A stretch of 64,000 nucleotides of DNA from Vibrio sp. FE10 (GCF_030297155.1 NZ_AP028067.1:2666001-2730000), one strand, 5' to 3'. Shown: positions 17,225 through 26,737, counted from the first letter of the stretch. Made by a program: numbers and translations. Notes: generated from the sequence alone by a model not told the origin.

Positions 17225-17622
17225 TGGATATTATTTGCTTTCCATTTGAGCGAGTCATCGAAATAAATACATTTATATTGGAGAGTGAACCTGGTATGAG
17301 TGGGGCTGTTGATATTCCCAAGTTGCAAGGTGCATTAGGTCGAATTGATAATGCAATTGTTTACGATGGCTTAGATGATATCTTTGAAATTGCAGCTAAA
17401 TATACTACAAGTATTGCGATGTCACATGCCCTTCCAGATGCGAATAAAAGAACCGGCTTAATGGTTGCTTTGGAGTATTTGTCTTTGAACGACTTTGAGT
17501 TGACCAGTGATAATGATTTATTAGCTGATGCTGTTCGAGATTTGGTGCTTACTGAGATTTCGGAAACTGATTTCGCTGATATTTTATACGCTCAGTATGC
17601 ACAGGAAAACAATCTTGCTTAA
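17224..17622 (+). CDS. doc: Doc-type toxin (Fic fold)
   Basis: This 132-aa protein carries the Fic/Doc signature HALPDANKRTG at about residues 72-82. That is Doc-like (HxFxxANKR, where P replaces F-x), with the GLMVALEYL helix after it as in P1 Doc. Doc phosphorylates elongation factor EF-Tu and so stops translation; Fic proteins AMP-ylate targets instead. The ANKR (rather than GNGR) ending favours Doc. It starts with the ATG at 17224 inside the stop of the upstream gene, so the pair is translationally coupled. Confidence 0.85.
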   Translation: MDIICFPFERVIEINTFILESEPGMSGAVDIPKLQGALGRIDNAIVYDGLDDIFEIAAKYTTSIAMSHALPDANKRTGLMVALEYLSLNDFELTSDNDLLADAVRDLVLTEISETDFADILYAQYAQENNLA

Positions 17623-17703
17623 GCTACCTTTGAGCCTAAAATTTAAAATGATCGATTTTCTCTATCGATCTCCAGTAAAAAAGATCATTTAATTAAAGCT
17701 TAC

Positions 17704-17718
17704 TCATTGCAGCAATGA
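17704..17718. repeat. TCATTGCAGCAATGA repeat
   Basis: An imperfect palindrome matching 15589-15603 at 14 of 15 positions in the same orientation. The two bracket the ParE, resolvase and Doc genes. Confidence 0.6.
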
Positions 17719-17803
17719 ATAAGGCTGTAAATAAATTTGTGTAGTGGTGGTAAACTTTCACTTAATCAGTGGTAAGTTTTGCCGAAAGTTTACCAGTCCA
17801 TTA

Positions 17804-18757
17804 TTACTTTTGTTGGTATTGAAGCAATTGCCCTTCCAATCTCGCACACTGCTGTTGTGACTCTCCCAACTTATCTTGCAACTGTTGTAGGGACTTCTCG
17901 CCATTAGTTAGCTGTGCAGTTAGAGATTCTACTTTTGTTTCAGATTTTGCGTGTTGATTTTGTAAGTGCGTATGGTCTTTAGTGAGGTTTTTTAGCTCCT
18001 TAGTTTGTTGACTCATTTGATCATTAAGTGATGCGACGTGCTTCTCACTAGATTGTAATGACTCTTTGGTCATGACTTGTTCTGTAGCTCCGCGCTCAAC
18101 CTCAGCGGTTAAGGATTCAACTTGACCTTGTAGTTGCTTCTGGGCTTTCTCACCATTGGCCAACTGCTCATTTAGAGATTCGATTTTAGTTTCATATTTT
18201 GCGTGTTGCTTCTGCAACTGTGTATGATTTTGAGTTAGCTCTTTTAACTCTTTAGCTTGTTCGTTTAATTGCTTAGTCAAAGACTCAGCTTGTCCTTGAG
18301 CTTTCGCCTTATCTGAATCAGCTTGGCTCAACCTAGCCTGAATCTCATTGAATTGCTTTTGTTGCTCGGCTAAGCGTTCGTCACGTTCAGAAATAGTATC
18401 TAAAGCCGATTTAGTTTCACTGCGAGCAACGTTCAGTTTTGCACTTAACTGGCTACTTTCTTGCTCTGCAACTTTCAGTCTATCTTGCAGTTCTGCAATT
18501 TTTTCTAAAGCATCTTCTAATTGCTCAAAAGCTTTATCTTGCTCTTGGATAGATTCCGCTTCACGTTTGGCAGCATTGGCGGCTCTTTCATTGGCTTCAG
18601 CAATCGCGTTATTTAGCCTCTGCTCAACAACATAGTGCGCATGATCATTGATTTGATGAACAACATGTTCAACATCAGCCAGCATCACTGACAACCTTTC
18701 TGCAACTTCTGGCGGTAGCTCTTGATGAATAAGGCTTTGTTCCGAATTATCAGGCAC
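17804..18757 (-). CDS. KfrA-like coiled-coil protein, N-terminal DNA-binding domain lost
   Basis: A 317-aa frame, almost wholly coiled coil from residue 45 on. The start, LPPEVAERLSVMLADVEHV, resembles the part that follows the HTH in KfrA-type proteins, which bind DNA by an N-terminal domain and help maintain plasmids. That HTH is missing: the frame runs into the IS21 end at 18758, and the only start left is a GTG at 18757. It contains an internal repeat of about 44 residues (167-210 and 251-294: KELKELTQNHTQLQKQHAK versus KELKNLTKDHTHLQNQHAK). Probably a truncated gene; any product would lack DNA binding. Confidence 0.65.
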   Translation of the reverse strand: MPDNSEQSLIHQELPPEVAERLSVMLADVEHVVHQINDHAHYVVEQRLNNAIAEANERAANAAKREAESIQEQDKAFEQLEDALEKIAELQDRLKVAEQESSQLSAKLNVARSETKSALDTISERDERLAEQQKQFNEIQARLSQADSDKAKAQGQAESLTKQLNEQAKELKELTQNHTQLQKQHAKYETKIESLNEQLANGEKAQKQLQGQVESLTAEVERGATEQVMTKESLQSSEKHVASLNDQMSQQTKELKNLTKDHTHLQNQHAKSETKVESLTAQLTNGEKSLQQLQDKLGESQQQCARLEGQLLQYQQK

Positions 18758-18970
18758 TGTAGTGCATATTTCGGAGCTAGCCGACCGCCTATTTCGGTTT
18801 TAATCGACCACCAAATCCGTTTTTAACCAACCACTCATTTCGGTTTTAATCATCCACTTTTCGGTGTGTTTCCGAAATCGATGGTCGATTTACCGAAATA
18901 AACCTCTTTTCTCTTTTAAATCAATAGGTTTAACCTGAGTCTTTCATGTTGAGAGCACTAAGGATAAATC

Positions 18971-20503
18971 ATGCCGAAAAAGAGAATGCCAATGAATAAA
19001 ATTAAGGAAATCTTACGCCTCCGATACGAGTGCAATCTTTCTAATCGACAGATCGCCGCTTGCCTCAATATTGCTCATTCCACTGTATCCCAGCATCTAT
19101 CCCGATTTAAATCCAGTGGCCTCACGTGGCCACTGGAAGAGACTCATCATGAAAATCAAGTCACCCAAGCTTTGTTTGATGGTCGCTCATCTTCTCAGCA
19201 TAAAGTGATGCCTGATTTCACTCTCTGCTACTTAGAATTGAAGCGTAAAGGGATGACTAAAGCTTTGCTTTGGGAAGAGTATTGTCATCAGCATCAAGAC
19301 AAAGCCTATGGCTATACACAGTTCTGCGAACTGTATAGACGTTGGCTAAAGACACAAAAACGCAGTATGCGCCAACTTCACCATGCTGGTGACAAGCTCT
19401 TCATTGACTACTGTGGCCCAACGATCCCTGTTGTGAATCCAGATACAGGAGAATGCCGACATGCTCAGGTATTTGTCGCCACTTTAGGAGCGTCAAATTA
19501 CACCTATGTCGAGGCGAGTGAGAGCCAAGGGCTTGAACACTTCCTCATGGCTCATGTGAATACCTTTAATCACTTTGGTGGTGCTCCGAATCTACTTGTA
19601 CCTGATAATCTGAAATCTGCTGTAACGAAAGCAGACTGTCATAGCCCTATCCTCAATGAGAGCTACCGAAAACTGGCACAACATTACGGCGTTGCTGTGA
19701 TGCCAGCCAGGCCCTACAAGCCTAAAGATAAAGCCAAAGCTGAGAACGCAGTTCTCATCGTAGAGCGCTGGATAATGATGCGCCTTCGCCACCAAGTGTT
19801 CTATACAATGGCTGAGCTGAACCTGGCTATCCGAAAGCTGATGCATGACTTAAACCAACGAGAGATGAAACAGCTTGGTGTCAATCGACATGACTTGTTC
19901 AACAAAGTTGACCGTCCAGCGTTAAAACCACTGCCATCGCAACCATATGTGTATATCGAAACTAAACGAGCAACCGTCTCCCCTGATTATCACATTCAAT
20001 ATAAAAAGCACTTCTACTCTGTGCCGCACCAACTTGTTGGGCAACAAGTTGAGCTTGAAGCAACGCATCAAATAATACGTATCTACCACAAAGGGAGCAT
20101 TGTTGCTCACCACTGCACAAGCCAAAAAGAATATGGTCTCTCTACCGTTTACGAGCATATGCCAAGCAACCATCAATACCAATCATGGACACCCGAGCGT
20201 TTTATCCGTTGGGGAAAATCTATTGGGCCAGCCACAGGTGAACTGACTCAGATGTTGCTCAAACGCCCAGAGCATGAAGCATTGGCCTTTAGAAGTTGCT
20301 TTGGGTTACTAAGTCTTGCCAAAAAGCACTCAGACGCACGGTTAGAACAAGCTTGCCGAGATGCCTTAGTGACAGAGAAGCCATACCTTGGCTTCGTCAA
20401 AAACTTATTGAAGAACCATCGAGAAGGCACTCTCTCTCAGCCTTCCACTGATACCCCAAACCTTAAACACACTAATGTTCGTGGTTCCAACTACTACCAC
20501 TAG
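18971..20503 (+). CDS. istA: IS21 transposase IstA
   Basis: This 510-aa protein has an N-terminal HTH (MNKIKEILRLRYECNLSNRQ, then IAACLNIAHSTVSQHL) followed by the rve integrase core with KLFIDYCGPT (Asp), LLVPDNLKSAV (Asp) and KDKAKAENAV (Glu). The C-terminal beta domain includes YHIQYKKHFYSVPH. Full length for IstA, with no break. AAGGA precedes the ATG. It works with IstB encoded 10 bases downstream. Confidence 0.95.
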   Translation: MPKKRMPMNKIKEILRLRYECNLSNRQIAACLNIAHSTVSQHLSRFKSSGLTWPLEETHHENQVTQALFDGRSSSQHKVMPDFTLCYLELKRKGMTKALLWEEYCHQHQDKAYGYTQFCELYRRWLKTQKRSMRQLHHAGDKLFIDYCGPTIPVVNPDTGECRHAQVFVATLGASNYTYVEASESQGLEHFLMAHVNTFNHFGGAPNLLVPDNLKSAVTKADCHSPILNESYRKLAQHYGVAVMPARPYKPKDKAKAENAVLIVERWIMMRLRHQVFYTMAELNLAIRKLMHDLNQREMKQLGVNRHDLFNKVDRPALKPLPSQPYVYIETKRATVSPDYHIQYKKHFYSVPHQLVGQQVELEATHQIIRIYHKGSIVAHHCTSQKEYGLSTVYEHMPSNHQYQSWTPERFIRWGKSIGPATGELTQMLLKRPEHEALAFRSCFGLLSLAKKHSDARLEQACRDALVTEKPYLGFVKNLLKNHREGTLSQPSTDTPNLKHTNVRGSNYYH

Positions 20504-20513
20504 GAGAAACAAT

Positions 20514-21236
20514 ATGGACGCAATAATCCAACAGTTAAAATCACTACGCCTAAGTCATGCTTCTGATGCACTGGAACAGCAAAGGATACACCCCGCGACC
20601 TATGCTGAACTTGGCTTTGAAGAAAGGTTAGGACTCATCCTTGATCATGAGATAGTGAACCGAGATCAAACCAAAATCCAACGACTTAAACGGCAAGCCA
20701 AGCTGCGCCTAAGCGCTAGCGGTAATCAACTGGACTACCGCCCAGAACGAGGCTTAAAAAGAGCAATGATGGGAGAGTTATTATCAGGCACTTATTTACA
20801 AAAGCGACAGAATGTCCTGATTACAGGTGCAACAGGTGCAGGTAAAACCTATGTTGCTTGTGCGCTCGCCGAGCAGGCGTGTGAGCAACACTGCCCAAGT
20901 CGTTATTATCGCCTAAATCGTTTACTTGATGACCTGAGTAGTAGCCGCCTTGATGGCAGCTATCAAAAGCTGCTACTGAGCTTGTCTAAGAAAAAACTGT
21001 TGGTTATCGATGACTGGGGAATGGAAAAACTCAGCCAAGAGCATGCAAGTAATCTTCTCGAAGTGCTAGAAGATAGATACCAAGAGTGCAGTACAATCAT
21101 TATCAGCCAACTACCTGTAAAAGAATGGCACGAGATGATCGACAACTCGACGATCGCTGATGCGATCTTAGATAGGTTGGTTCATCAAAGTCATAGAATC
21201 GAGTTACGAGGGGAATCAATGAGAAAACTGGCTTAA
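20514..21236 (+). CDS. istB: IS21 ATP-binding helper IstB
   Basis: This 240-aa AAA+ protein of the DnaC/IstB type loads and stimulates IstA at target DNA. The start at 20514 follows AGGAG with 7-base spacing; a frame further upstream overlaps istA and is not needed. Walker A is GATGAGKT, Walker B LLVIDDWG, followed by SQLPVKEWH and DRLVHQSHRIEL. Full length, intact. Confidence 0.95.
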   Translation: MDAIIQQLKSLRLSHASDALEQQRIHPATYAELGFEERLGLILDHEIVNRDQTKIQRLKRQAKLRLSASGNQLDYRPERGLKRAMMGELLSGTYLQKRQNVLITGATGAGKTYVACALAEQACEQHCPSRYYRLNRLLDDLSSSRLDGSYQKLLLSLSKKKLLVIDDWGMEKLSQEHASNLLEVLEDRYQECSTIIISQLPVKEWHEMIDNSTIADAILDRLVHQSHRIELRGESMRKLA

Positions 21237-21313
21237 ATCGACCACTTGGAGTAAAACTAAGGAAGAGAAAAGAGAGGCTTAAAAAGGTGGTCGATTAAAA
21301 ACGAAACTAGGGG

Positions 21314-22738
21314 TCACATCAGCCGAAATACGCAACTAAGTTCTTTTTTGCGCTCATGACACACGCCAATACAATTGTACGATGACATAGTTGGTTGATT
21401 GCTAACATGAAACTTAGTGACATTTTCTATGACAAAATCAAATTCATTGCACTCTATGCCTAAGTTGTATAAACGTATGAAATCGTCACTACTCATATCT
21501 CCATTAGATAATTTGACTTTCATCTCTGCTAGCTGTGTATTGTAGTATGCGTCGTTCCACATGGTTTTTAATGACTTTAACTCACTACTCAAATGCTCAT
21601 AGATTTGGTGTTTGATTAGGTCGGGGGAGTCAAATGCCTTAATCACTTCTTGATATATTCCCCATCCATCAATCGTATCGTTGAAGTGTGTCTTTTCTAG
21701 GAATAGTCGTTCTAGCTCATCGATTTTATGTTTGCATCTAACAGCTTGATACAGAATTTTAGATTCATCGCGCAAGGTATCTGCCTTGTCATTAACAACC
21801 TCCAAAATTTGCTTGTTCACCGGTTGCTTTAGGTGTGACAACGCTAGCAAGTAATACAGGCGGCCGTTTACATCGTGTCGGTAATGCAAATCGTCTGTTG
21901 AAGCTTCTTCATGGTAAGTAACGACGTCTTTATATTCTCCAGCCTGAAAAGCTTTTTGTATTAGCACCTGCCTCAGAGGGTTAGCTTCGCCTTTCTCTGA
22001 TTCTTTAACATAAGCTTGGTAAATTGCTTTGTGGTCGTCACCCAAGAACTGATCGACCTGCCAGTAACTAAGCTTGCTTAGCGCAAACTCTTTACTGATT
22101 AAGTTGCAATTGAAATACGCCTCAATGATTTCAACGCTTACTCTCTCCATTGATTCTATTAGGGCTAAGCAATCCTCAACTTCATCAAGATAGAAAAGTG
22201 CAAAAACAAGCATATCTCTCCTGCAGGTAACTTTGCTGTCTTGAGTTAAAGATTTGATAAACTGCCAGTCTTGAAGATTAAAGTTTGAGAAGTGTTTTCT
22301 GCGGTAGAACAGGTTATCGATTGTGCGGCCCAGTTTCTCAAACTCATTGTTTTCATAATCGAGTTTTAAAGATGTGATGCATGAATTCGTATCATCATCC
22401 GTTATGAAAAGTCCCCAATGAGCGTGAGCGTTATTTGGGTTTAATTTTTTAGCATGTCGATAGAAGCATGCTGGAATGTGTTGTTCATTGAATGAGCTGT
22501 AAATTTTATTGGCGGTATCCCCAAGGTAGCTATAGGCGGACGATTCATCACTGTGTCGTGAAATTACTTCGGCAATAACATCATCTAAGCATTCTTGCTT
22601 TAGATATTGGATAAAGTAATAAAAACCTAGATGCCATTCATTATCATCAGACTGCCAACAGCTATCTAAAAAAGTTAGCTTCGAAAATTCTTGGTCTTTA
22701 ATCCAACTGATTATCTTTTTATCATCAATGCTGCTCAT
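21314..22738 (-). CDS. Helical repeat (TPR-like) protein, 3' end cut by IS21
   Basis: The frame encodes 474 aa from the ATG at 22738. The first part contains TPR-like helices (ACFYRHAKKLNPNNAHAHWG) and the rest is alpha-helical. I do not recognise a family. The last 8 or so residues (SCVFRLM) come from the IS21 end, so the native C-terminus is lost. The gene is divergent from the Gabija operon across a 310-base region, in the same accessory island. A defence or regulatory role is only a guess from position. Confidence 0.55.
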   Translation of the reverse strand: MSSIDDKKIISWIKDQEFSKLTFLDSCWQSDDNEWHLGFYYFIQYLKQECLDDVIAEVISRHSDESSAYSYLGDTANKIYSSFNEQHIPACFYRHAKKLNPNNAHAHWGLFITDDDTNSCITSLKLDYENNEFEKLGRTIDNLFYRRKHFSNFNLQDWQFIKSLTQDSKVTCRRDMLVFALFYLDEVEDCLALIESMERVSVEIIEAYFNCNLISKEFALSKLSYWQVDQFLGDDHKAIYQAYVKESEKGEANPLRQVLIQKAFQAGEYKDVVTYHEEASTDDLHYRHDVNGRLYYLLALSHLKQPVNKQILEVVNDKADTLRDESKILYQAVRCKHKIDELERLFLEKTHFNDTIDGWGIYQEVIKAFDSPDLIKHQIYEHLSSELKSLKTMWNDAYYNTQLAEMKVKLSNGDMSSDDFIRLYNLGIECNEFDFVIENVTKFHVSNQPTMSSYNCIGVCHERKKELSCVFRLM

Positions 22739-23048
22739 GTCATCTATTCTTTTAATCGCTTGTATTATCAAGATTATGAAGAACTAGCAGGCTAATGTCT
22801 TGCTTCTTGTCAAGTTTGCACAGTTACTGATACCCTTCAATCTAGATTTGTTACACTTGGTACTTACTAGGGCGAAAGTGCCCCATTTTCATTTAATCTT
22901 GTGATTCACTTTACTTGTAAGGCGAGAGATTTTACTTACTAAAACTAATCATTAAGCATTCGTCTACTCGTGCGATCTAAATCAAGTTTTTCCTTATGAA
23001 ACTCATGGTACAAACGTGTTTCTCAACTAATAAATTATTGATTTAAAT
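22739..23048. other. Divergent promoter region between TPR-like gene and gajA
   Basis: 310 AT-rich bases with no open frame of note. They must hold the promoters of both genes. The ribosome site of gajA is weak (the ATG follows ATTTAAAT). No clear operator palindrome was seen. Confidence 0.5.
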
Positions 23049-25037
23049 ATGAAGTTATCTAAAGTCCGCATTTCAAACTTCCAATGCTTTAGTAAGAAAC
23101 CAACAGAAATAGAGTTTGAGGAAGACCTCACGGCCCTTATAGGGCTCAACGGTAGTGGTAAAACTTCCACACTTCATGCTCTAAGTAGAATGTTTGGTGT
23201 AACAGAATCCACTAGAAAAGTTTTGGTTGATGATTTTCATTGTTCATCATCAAGTGACTCGCGTGCTGAAGAGCTTTTTATAGAGGCTTGGTTTGAATTT
23301 CCCGAGCTTCAAGGAGGAGATGACCTGACCGCAGTAGCGAGTGCATTTAATCAAATGTGTTTCAACTCTGAGGGTGATGGAAAAACAATGCTTAGGATAA
23401 GGCTCGAGGCGGAGTTAACCATCGATGACGTGTCTCCTGAAGGTATTGTCAATGAATCTGTCTATTTCGTTCTTAGTGATAGGGATGATTTTGAAGCTCG
23501 TGATAAACGTGATCTTCGTCGGTCTGACAGAAATAACATCCAAGTTCACTATATCCCAGCGAGCCGCAATCCTTTTAGGGAGATAAGTTCTTCTACCAAA
23601 ATTTTACTCGGAAGGCTCTTAGATGCAATCCAATGGGATAAAGGGCCAGACGGTGAACTTCAAAAAGCGGTGGGATATACCGAGAAGGCTAGCAATGAAA
23701 TATCAAAGAATGGAGCTGTAAGCCTTATTGAGGGCCATTTAAAAAATAGCTGGAAACAGATGTACTCGGGTGAGATCTTCAGTAAAGCAAAGCTTAATTT
23801 CTTACCCTTACAGCCGGAAGATTTGTTGAAAACAATATCTTTATCTTTTGAGTCTACGTCCGGTGCTATTGCATCGATGGAAAGATTGAGCGACGGTCAG
23901 AGATCACTTCTACACATCTCAATTATCCAAGCAGTCCATGAAATGGAGTCAAAAACCCTCCAGAATATGGAAAACAGACGTCATTTTAATCAGAAAAGGC
24001 TCAAGAGGCCCATATACACCATGCTTGCTTTAGAGGAGCCGGAAAATCATCTTGCGCCTCACTATCTTGGGCGCATAGTTAAATCCATGACAAAGCTTGC
24101 TAAAAAGACCAATGCTCAGGTTGCGGTTACTACACACTCACCTAGTTTGGTTGGTAGGATTGAACCTAAACAAATTCGACATTTCCGGCGAGAGAAACAA
24201 TCGCTCAATACGATTGTTTCTAAAATAGACCTACCAGATCCAGGCGATGAGCAATATAAATTTGTTGCTGGTGCGGTCAAGGCATACCCAGAGATCTACT
24301 TCGCCCGGTTAGTTGTTTTGGGGGAAGGTGAGAGTGAGCAAATCGTCATTCCAAAACTATTATCACACTGTGGCGTTGATATAGACGATAGCTTTATCAG
24401 TGTTGCTCCATTAGGGGGCAGGCATGTAAACCATTTCTGGCGGTTATTAGAAGGACTAAATATCCCTTATGTCACATTGCTTGACTTGGACTACGGCAGA
24501 AATGGTGGCGGCTGGGGTCGAATTGATTACGTTCTCCAACAACAAAAGTTGAGGGGTATAGAACCACAAATAACACCCCATTCTGATTTTGATGATCCCT
24601 CAATGAATCCGATGGAATGTATATATAACGATTACAATAAAACAGCTTTGGAGATACTGAGTGGGCAAGGAGTGTTTTTCTCTACTCCTTTGGATTTGGA
24701 CTACTCAATGCAAGTAGCGTTTCCAGAATATTATGATGTAAAGCTTGATGGGGAGAAAGGACCAAGGACAAAACCTTGGGGTGATTTAAAGTCTGCAGTT
24801 TTGAAGCCTAGTTACTCGAAAGCTATAGCTGAGGCCTTTTATAACGAACAAAATGATGCCGCACGATTCAATTGGTACAACTATCGTTTTCTAGGTAGCA
24901 AAGGAAAACCGGTCTCCCATATTCATGCTCTTGAAGAAATTGATTTTGAATCGGAAAACAACAAAAACAAGATCCCTCATAGCTTTAAAGAGATGATAAA
25001 GCATATTACTCGTGAAGTATCTTCTTTACCGGAGTAA
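23049..25037 (+). CDS. gajA: Gabija protein GajA (OLD-family ATPase and TOPRIM nuclease)
   Basis: This 662-aa protein combines an ABC-type ATPase with a TOPRIM endonuclease. Walker A is GLNGSGKT (32-39), the signature-like part is RLSDGQRS (279-286), Walker B is LALEEPENHL (326-335), and the H-loop is TTHSPS (361-366). TOPRIM residues are the Glu of GEGESE (425-430) and the Asp pair in LLDLDYGRNGG (477-487). It is followed 5 bases later by a UvrD-like helicase gene; this order defines Gabija, an anti-phage system in which GajA nicks DNA and is held in check by nucleotides. It is somewhat longer than Bacillus GajA (about 580 aa). Confidence 0.87.
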   Translation: MKLSKVRISNFQCFSKKPTEIEFEEDLTALIGLNGSGKTSTLHALSRMFGVTESTRKVLVDDFHCSSSSDSRAEELFIEAWFEFPELQGGDDLTAVASAFNQMCFNSEGDGKTMLRIRLEAELTIDDVSPEGIVNESVYFVLSDRDDFEARDKRDLRRSDRNNIQVHYIPASRNPFREISSSTKILLGRLLDAIQWDKGPDGELQKAVGYTEKASNEISKNGAVSLIEGHLKNSWKQMYSGEIFSKAKLNFLPLQPEDLLKTISLSFESTSGAIASMERLSDGQRSLLHISIIQAVHEMESKTLQNMENRRHFNQKRLKRPIYTMLALEEPENHLAPHYLGRIVKSMTKLAKKTNAQVAVTTHSPSLVGRIEPKQIRHFRREKQSLNTIVSKIDLPDPGDEQYKFVAGAVKAYPEIYFARLVVLGEGESEQIVIPKLLSHCGVDIDDSFISVAPLGGRHVNHFWRLLEGLNIPYVTLLDLDYGRNGGGWGRIDYVLQQQKLRGIEPQITPHSDFDDPSMNPMECIYNDYNKTALEILSGQGVFFSTPLDLDYSMQVAFPEYYDVKLDGEKGPRTKPWGDLKSAVLKPSYSKAIAEAFYNEQNDAARFNWYNYRFLGSKGKPVSHIHALEEIDFESENNKNKIPHSFKEMIKHITREVSSLPE

Positions 25038-25042
25038 GCGAT

Positions 25043-26737
25043 ATGATTGACACTTGGGTTCCCAAAGATGGTCTGATATTTGATGATAAATCACTTGAAA
25101 TCATTCAAAGCAATGCCAATTTGGCTGTTTGGGCTGGTCCTGGAGCGGGCAAAACTGAAATTTTAGCGCAGAAAGCCTGTTTTCTATTAGAGACGGAACT
25201 TTGTGAATGGCCATTTAATATTTTATCGATCTCTCGTAAAAGGGAAGCGGCTTCGAATCTTAAAGAACGTGTGCAACTGCGGTGTGGGAATGAATTGTCT
25301 GAGAGATTTCACTCCTTCACAATTGAGGCTTTTACAAAAAGTATCGTGGATAGGTTTATGTGCGTATTACCAAAGCACAGACAACCAAGTTCAGACTATG
25401 AGATAGTGAGTGGGAGTTCCAACTTCCCCAAGAGTTTGAACTTCGACCATATAACGTCAATCGCCCTTGAAATCTGTAATACATCTAGTGACCTGTTGAC
25501 TTCACTTCGGGTTGCATATAAGTATGTTTTTATCGATGAATTTCAGGATTTAAATGGTGTCCAATACGAATTTGTAAAAGCGCTGTTTTGTCACTCGGAA
25601 AGTGTTGTTACGGTTGTCGGTGACTCTAAGCAGGCGATTATGAAGTTTGCTAAAGCGTTGCCTGATGGGTTCTGCCGATTCGAGCGTGATTTTAATGCTG
25701 GGCTGGAAGTTATTTATTCGAATTTTAGAGCGACTCCCGAGCTTAAGGCATACTTAAATTGCTTGGGTTCTTTGTGGTGGCCAATTAATGATAAGAGTTC
25801 AAACCCTCAAACGAAAGTCACCGAGCTTAATTCAAACGACTACGCAATGCTTGTGTATCATGATGAAGGGCAAGAAGCGGAACAATTGGCCCAGAGGATT
25901 GCTCAGTGGGTCAATGAAGATGGTATTAAACCCCATGATATTGCGGTGCTTTTTCGAATCAATTCCAATAACAACTATGGTCGATACATAAGTAATGCAT
26001 TGCTTAATCATGGTATTTTGAGCTTTGACGAAACTGCTATGCAAGACCACCTCTCAGAGCCTTTGGGAAAGATTGTTGTCTCATTCCTAACACTAATTAC
26101 GAGAACGAGAGATATTTCCTCTTGGGAGTGCCTGAGAGATCTTTATCTCTATAGCCACCCTAGGTACGACCGCTATGAGGACTACGAACTAACCACTCTC
26201 TTATACTATACATCTAATGTAAGAGACATTTTGCAAGATAAGGCATTTGGTGCTGATCAAATCCGAGAAGTTACTAATCAATTCATCGATGAGTTTTTTT
26301 GTGAATGCCTCGGCCATGCATGGAGTCAGTACGGACAAAAGGCTTTTGTCACAAAAACTGTTTATGGGGTTCTTAGTGAGTTGGAAAAAGCAAGACTGAA
26401 GACTGCTTCATGGGCTGATGCTGTTGATTTGATTTCTGGTGTTAATGCTGTCCGAATGATGACAATTCATAAGAGCAAGGGGGCTGAGTTCGAAGCTGTT
26501 ATCTTGTTGGGGTTTGAAGACTTTCCATTCTTTCGATTCGGTATGAGTAACAGCAAGCTTGATGAAGAGCGCTCTACAGTTTTTGTTGCACTATCAAGGG
26601 CAAAGTCGAGGCTGTTAGTTTCAAGCGCAAAAAGAAGACAACATACTGGGCCTTCATCTTATGCCCACATACGTAATATTATGGGTGATATTGTCAAGTT
26701 AGGGATGGTTGGGCAGAGAGTAACTATTCCTGAATAG
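25043..26737 (+). CDS. gajB: Gabija protein GajB (UvrD-like helicase)
   Basis: This 564-aa SF1 helicase has Walker A AGPGAGKT (31-38), motif II FIDEFQDLN (163-171), the VVGDSKQAIM block (191-200), SNFRAT (226-231), and late motifs MMTIHKSKGAEFEAV and VFVALSRAKSRLLV. Length fits GajB rather than full UvrD (about 720 aa). Its ATG lies 5 bases after the gajA stop, with a ribosome site GGAGTAAG overlapping that stop. In Gabija it associates with the GajA tetramer. Confidence 0.87.
   Translation: MIDTWVPKDGLIFDDKSLEIIQSNANLAVWAGPGAGKTEILAQKACFLLETELCEWPFNILSISRKREAASNLKERVQLRCGNELSERFHSFTIEAFTKSIVDRFMCVLPKHRQPSSDYEIVSGSSNFPKSLNFDHITSIALEICNTSSDLLTSLRVAYKYVFIDEFQDLNGVQYEFVKALFCHSESVVTVVGDSKQAIMKFAKALPDGFCRFERDFNAGLEVIYSNFRATPELKAYLNCLGSLWWPINDKSSNPQTKVTELNSNDYAMLVYHDEGQEAEQLAQRIAQWVNEDGIKPHDIAVLFRINSNNNYGRYISNALLNHGILSFDETAMQDHLSEPLGKIVVSFLTLITRTRDISSWECLRDLYLYSHPRYDRYEDYELTTLLYYTSNVRDILQDKAFGADQIREVTNQFIDEFFCECLGHAWSQYGQKAFVTKTVYGVLSELEKARLKTASWADAVDLISGVNAVRMMTIHKSKGAEFEAVILLGFEDFPFFRFGMSNSKLDEERSTVFVALSRAKSRLLVSSAKRRQHTGPSSYAHIRNIMGDIVKLGMVGQRVTIPE

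Larger units (their letters stand above)
18758..21339 (+). mobile_element. IS21-family element
   Basis: The element has related ends TGTAGTGCATATTTCGG (left) and the complement of TTAGTTGCGTATTTCGG (right) and carries istA and istB. Sub-terminal repeats ATTTCGG and TTTCGGTTTTAATC recur near the left end, as is usual for IS21 transposase binding sites. No direct target repeat flanks it, and the genes on both sides are cut. Exact ends are uncertain by a few bases. Confidence 0.9.
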
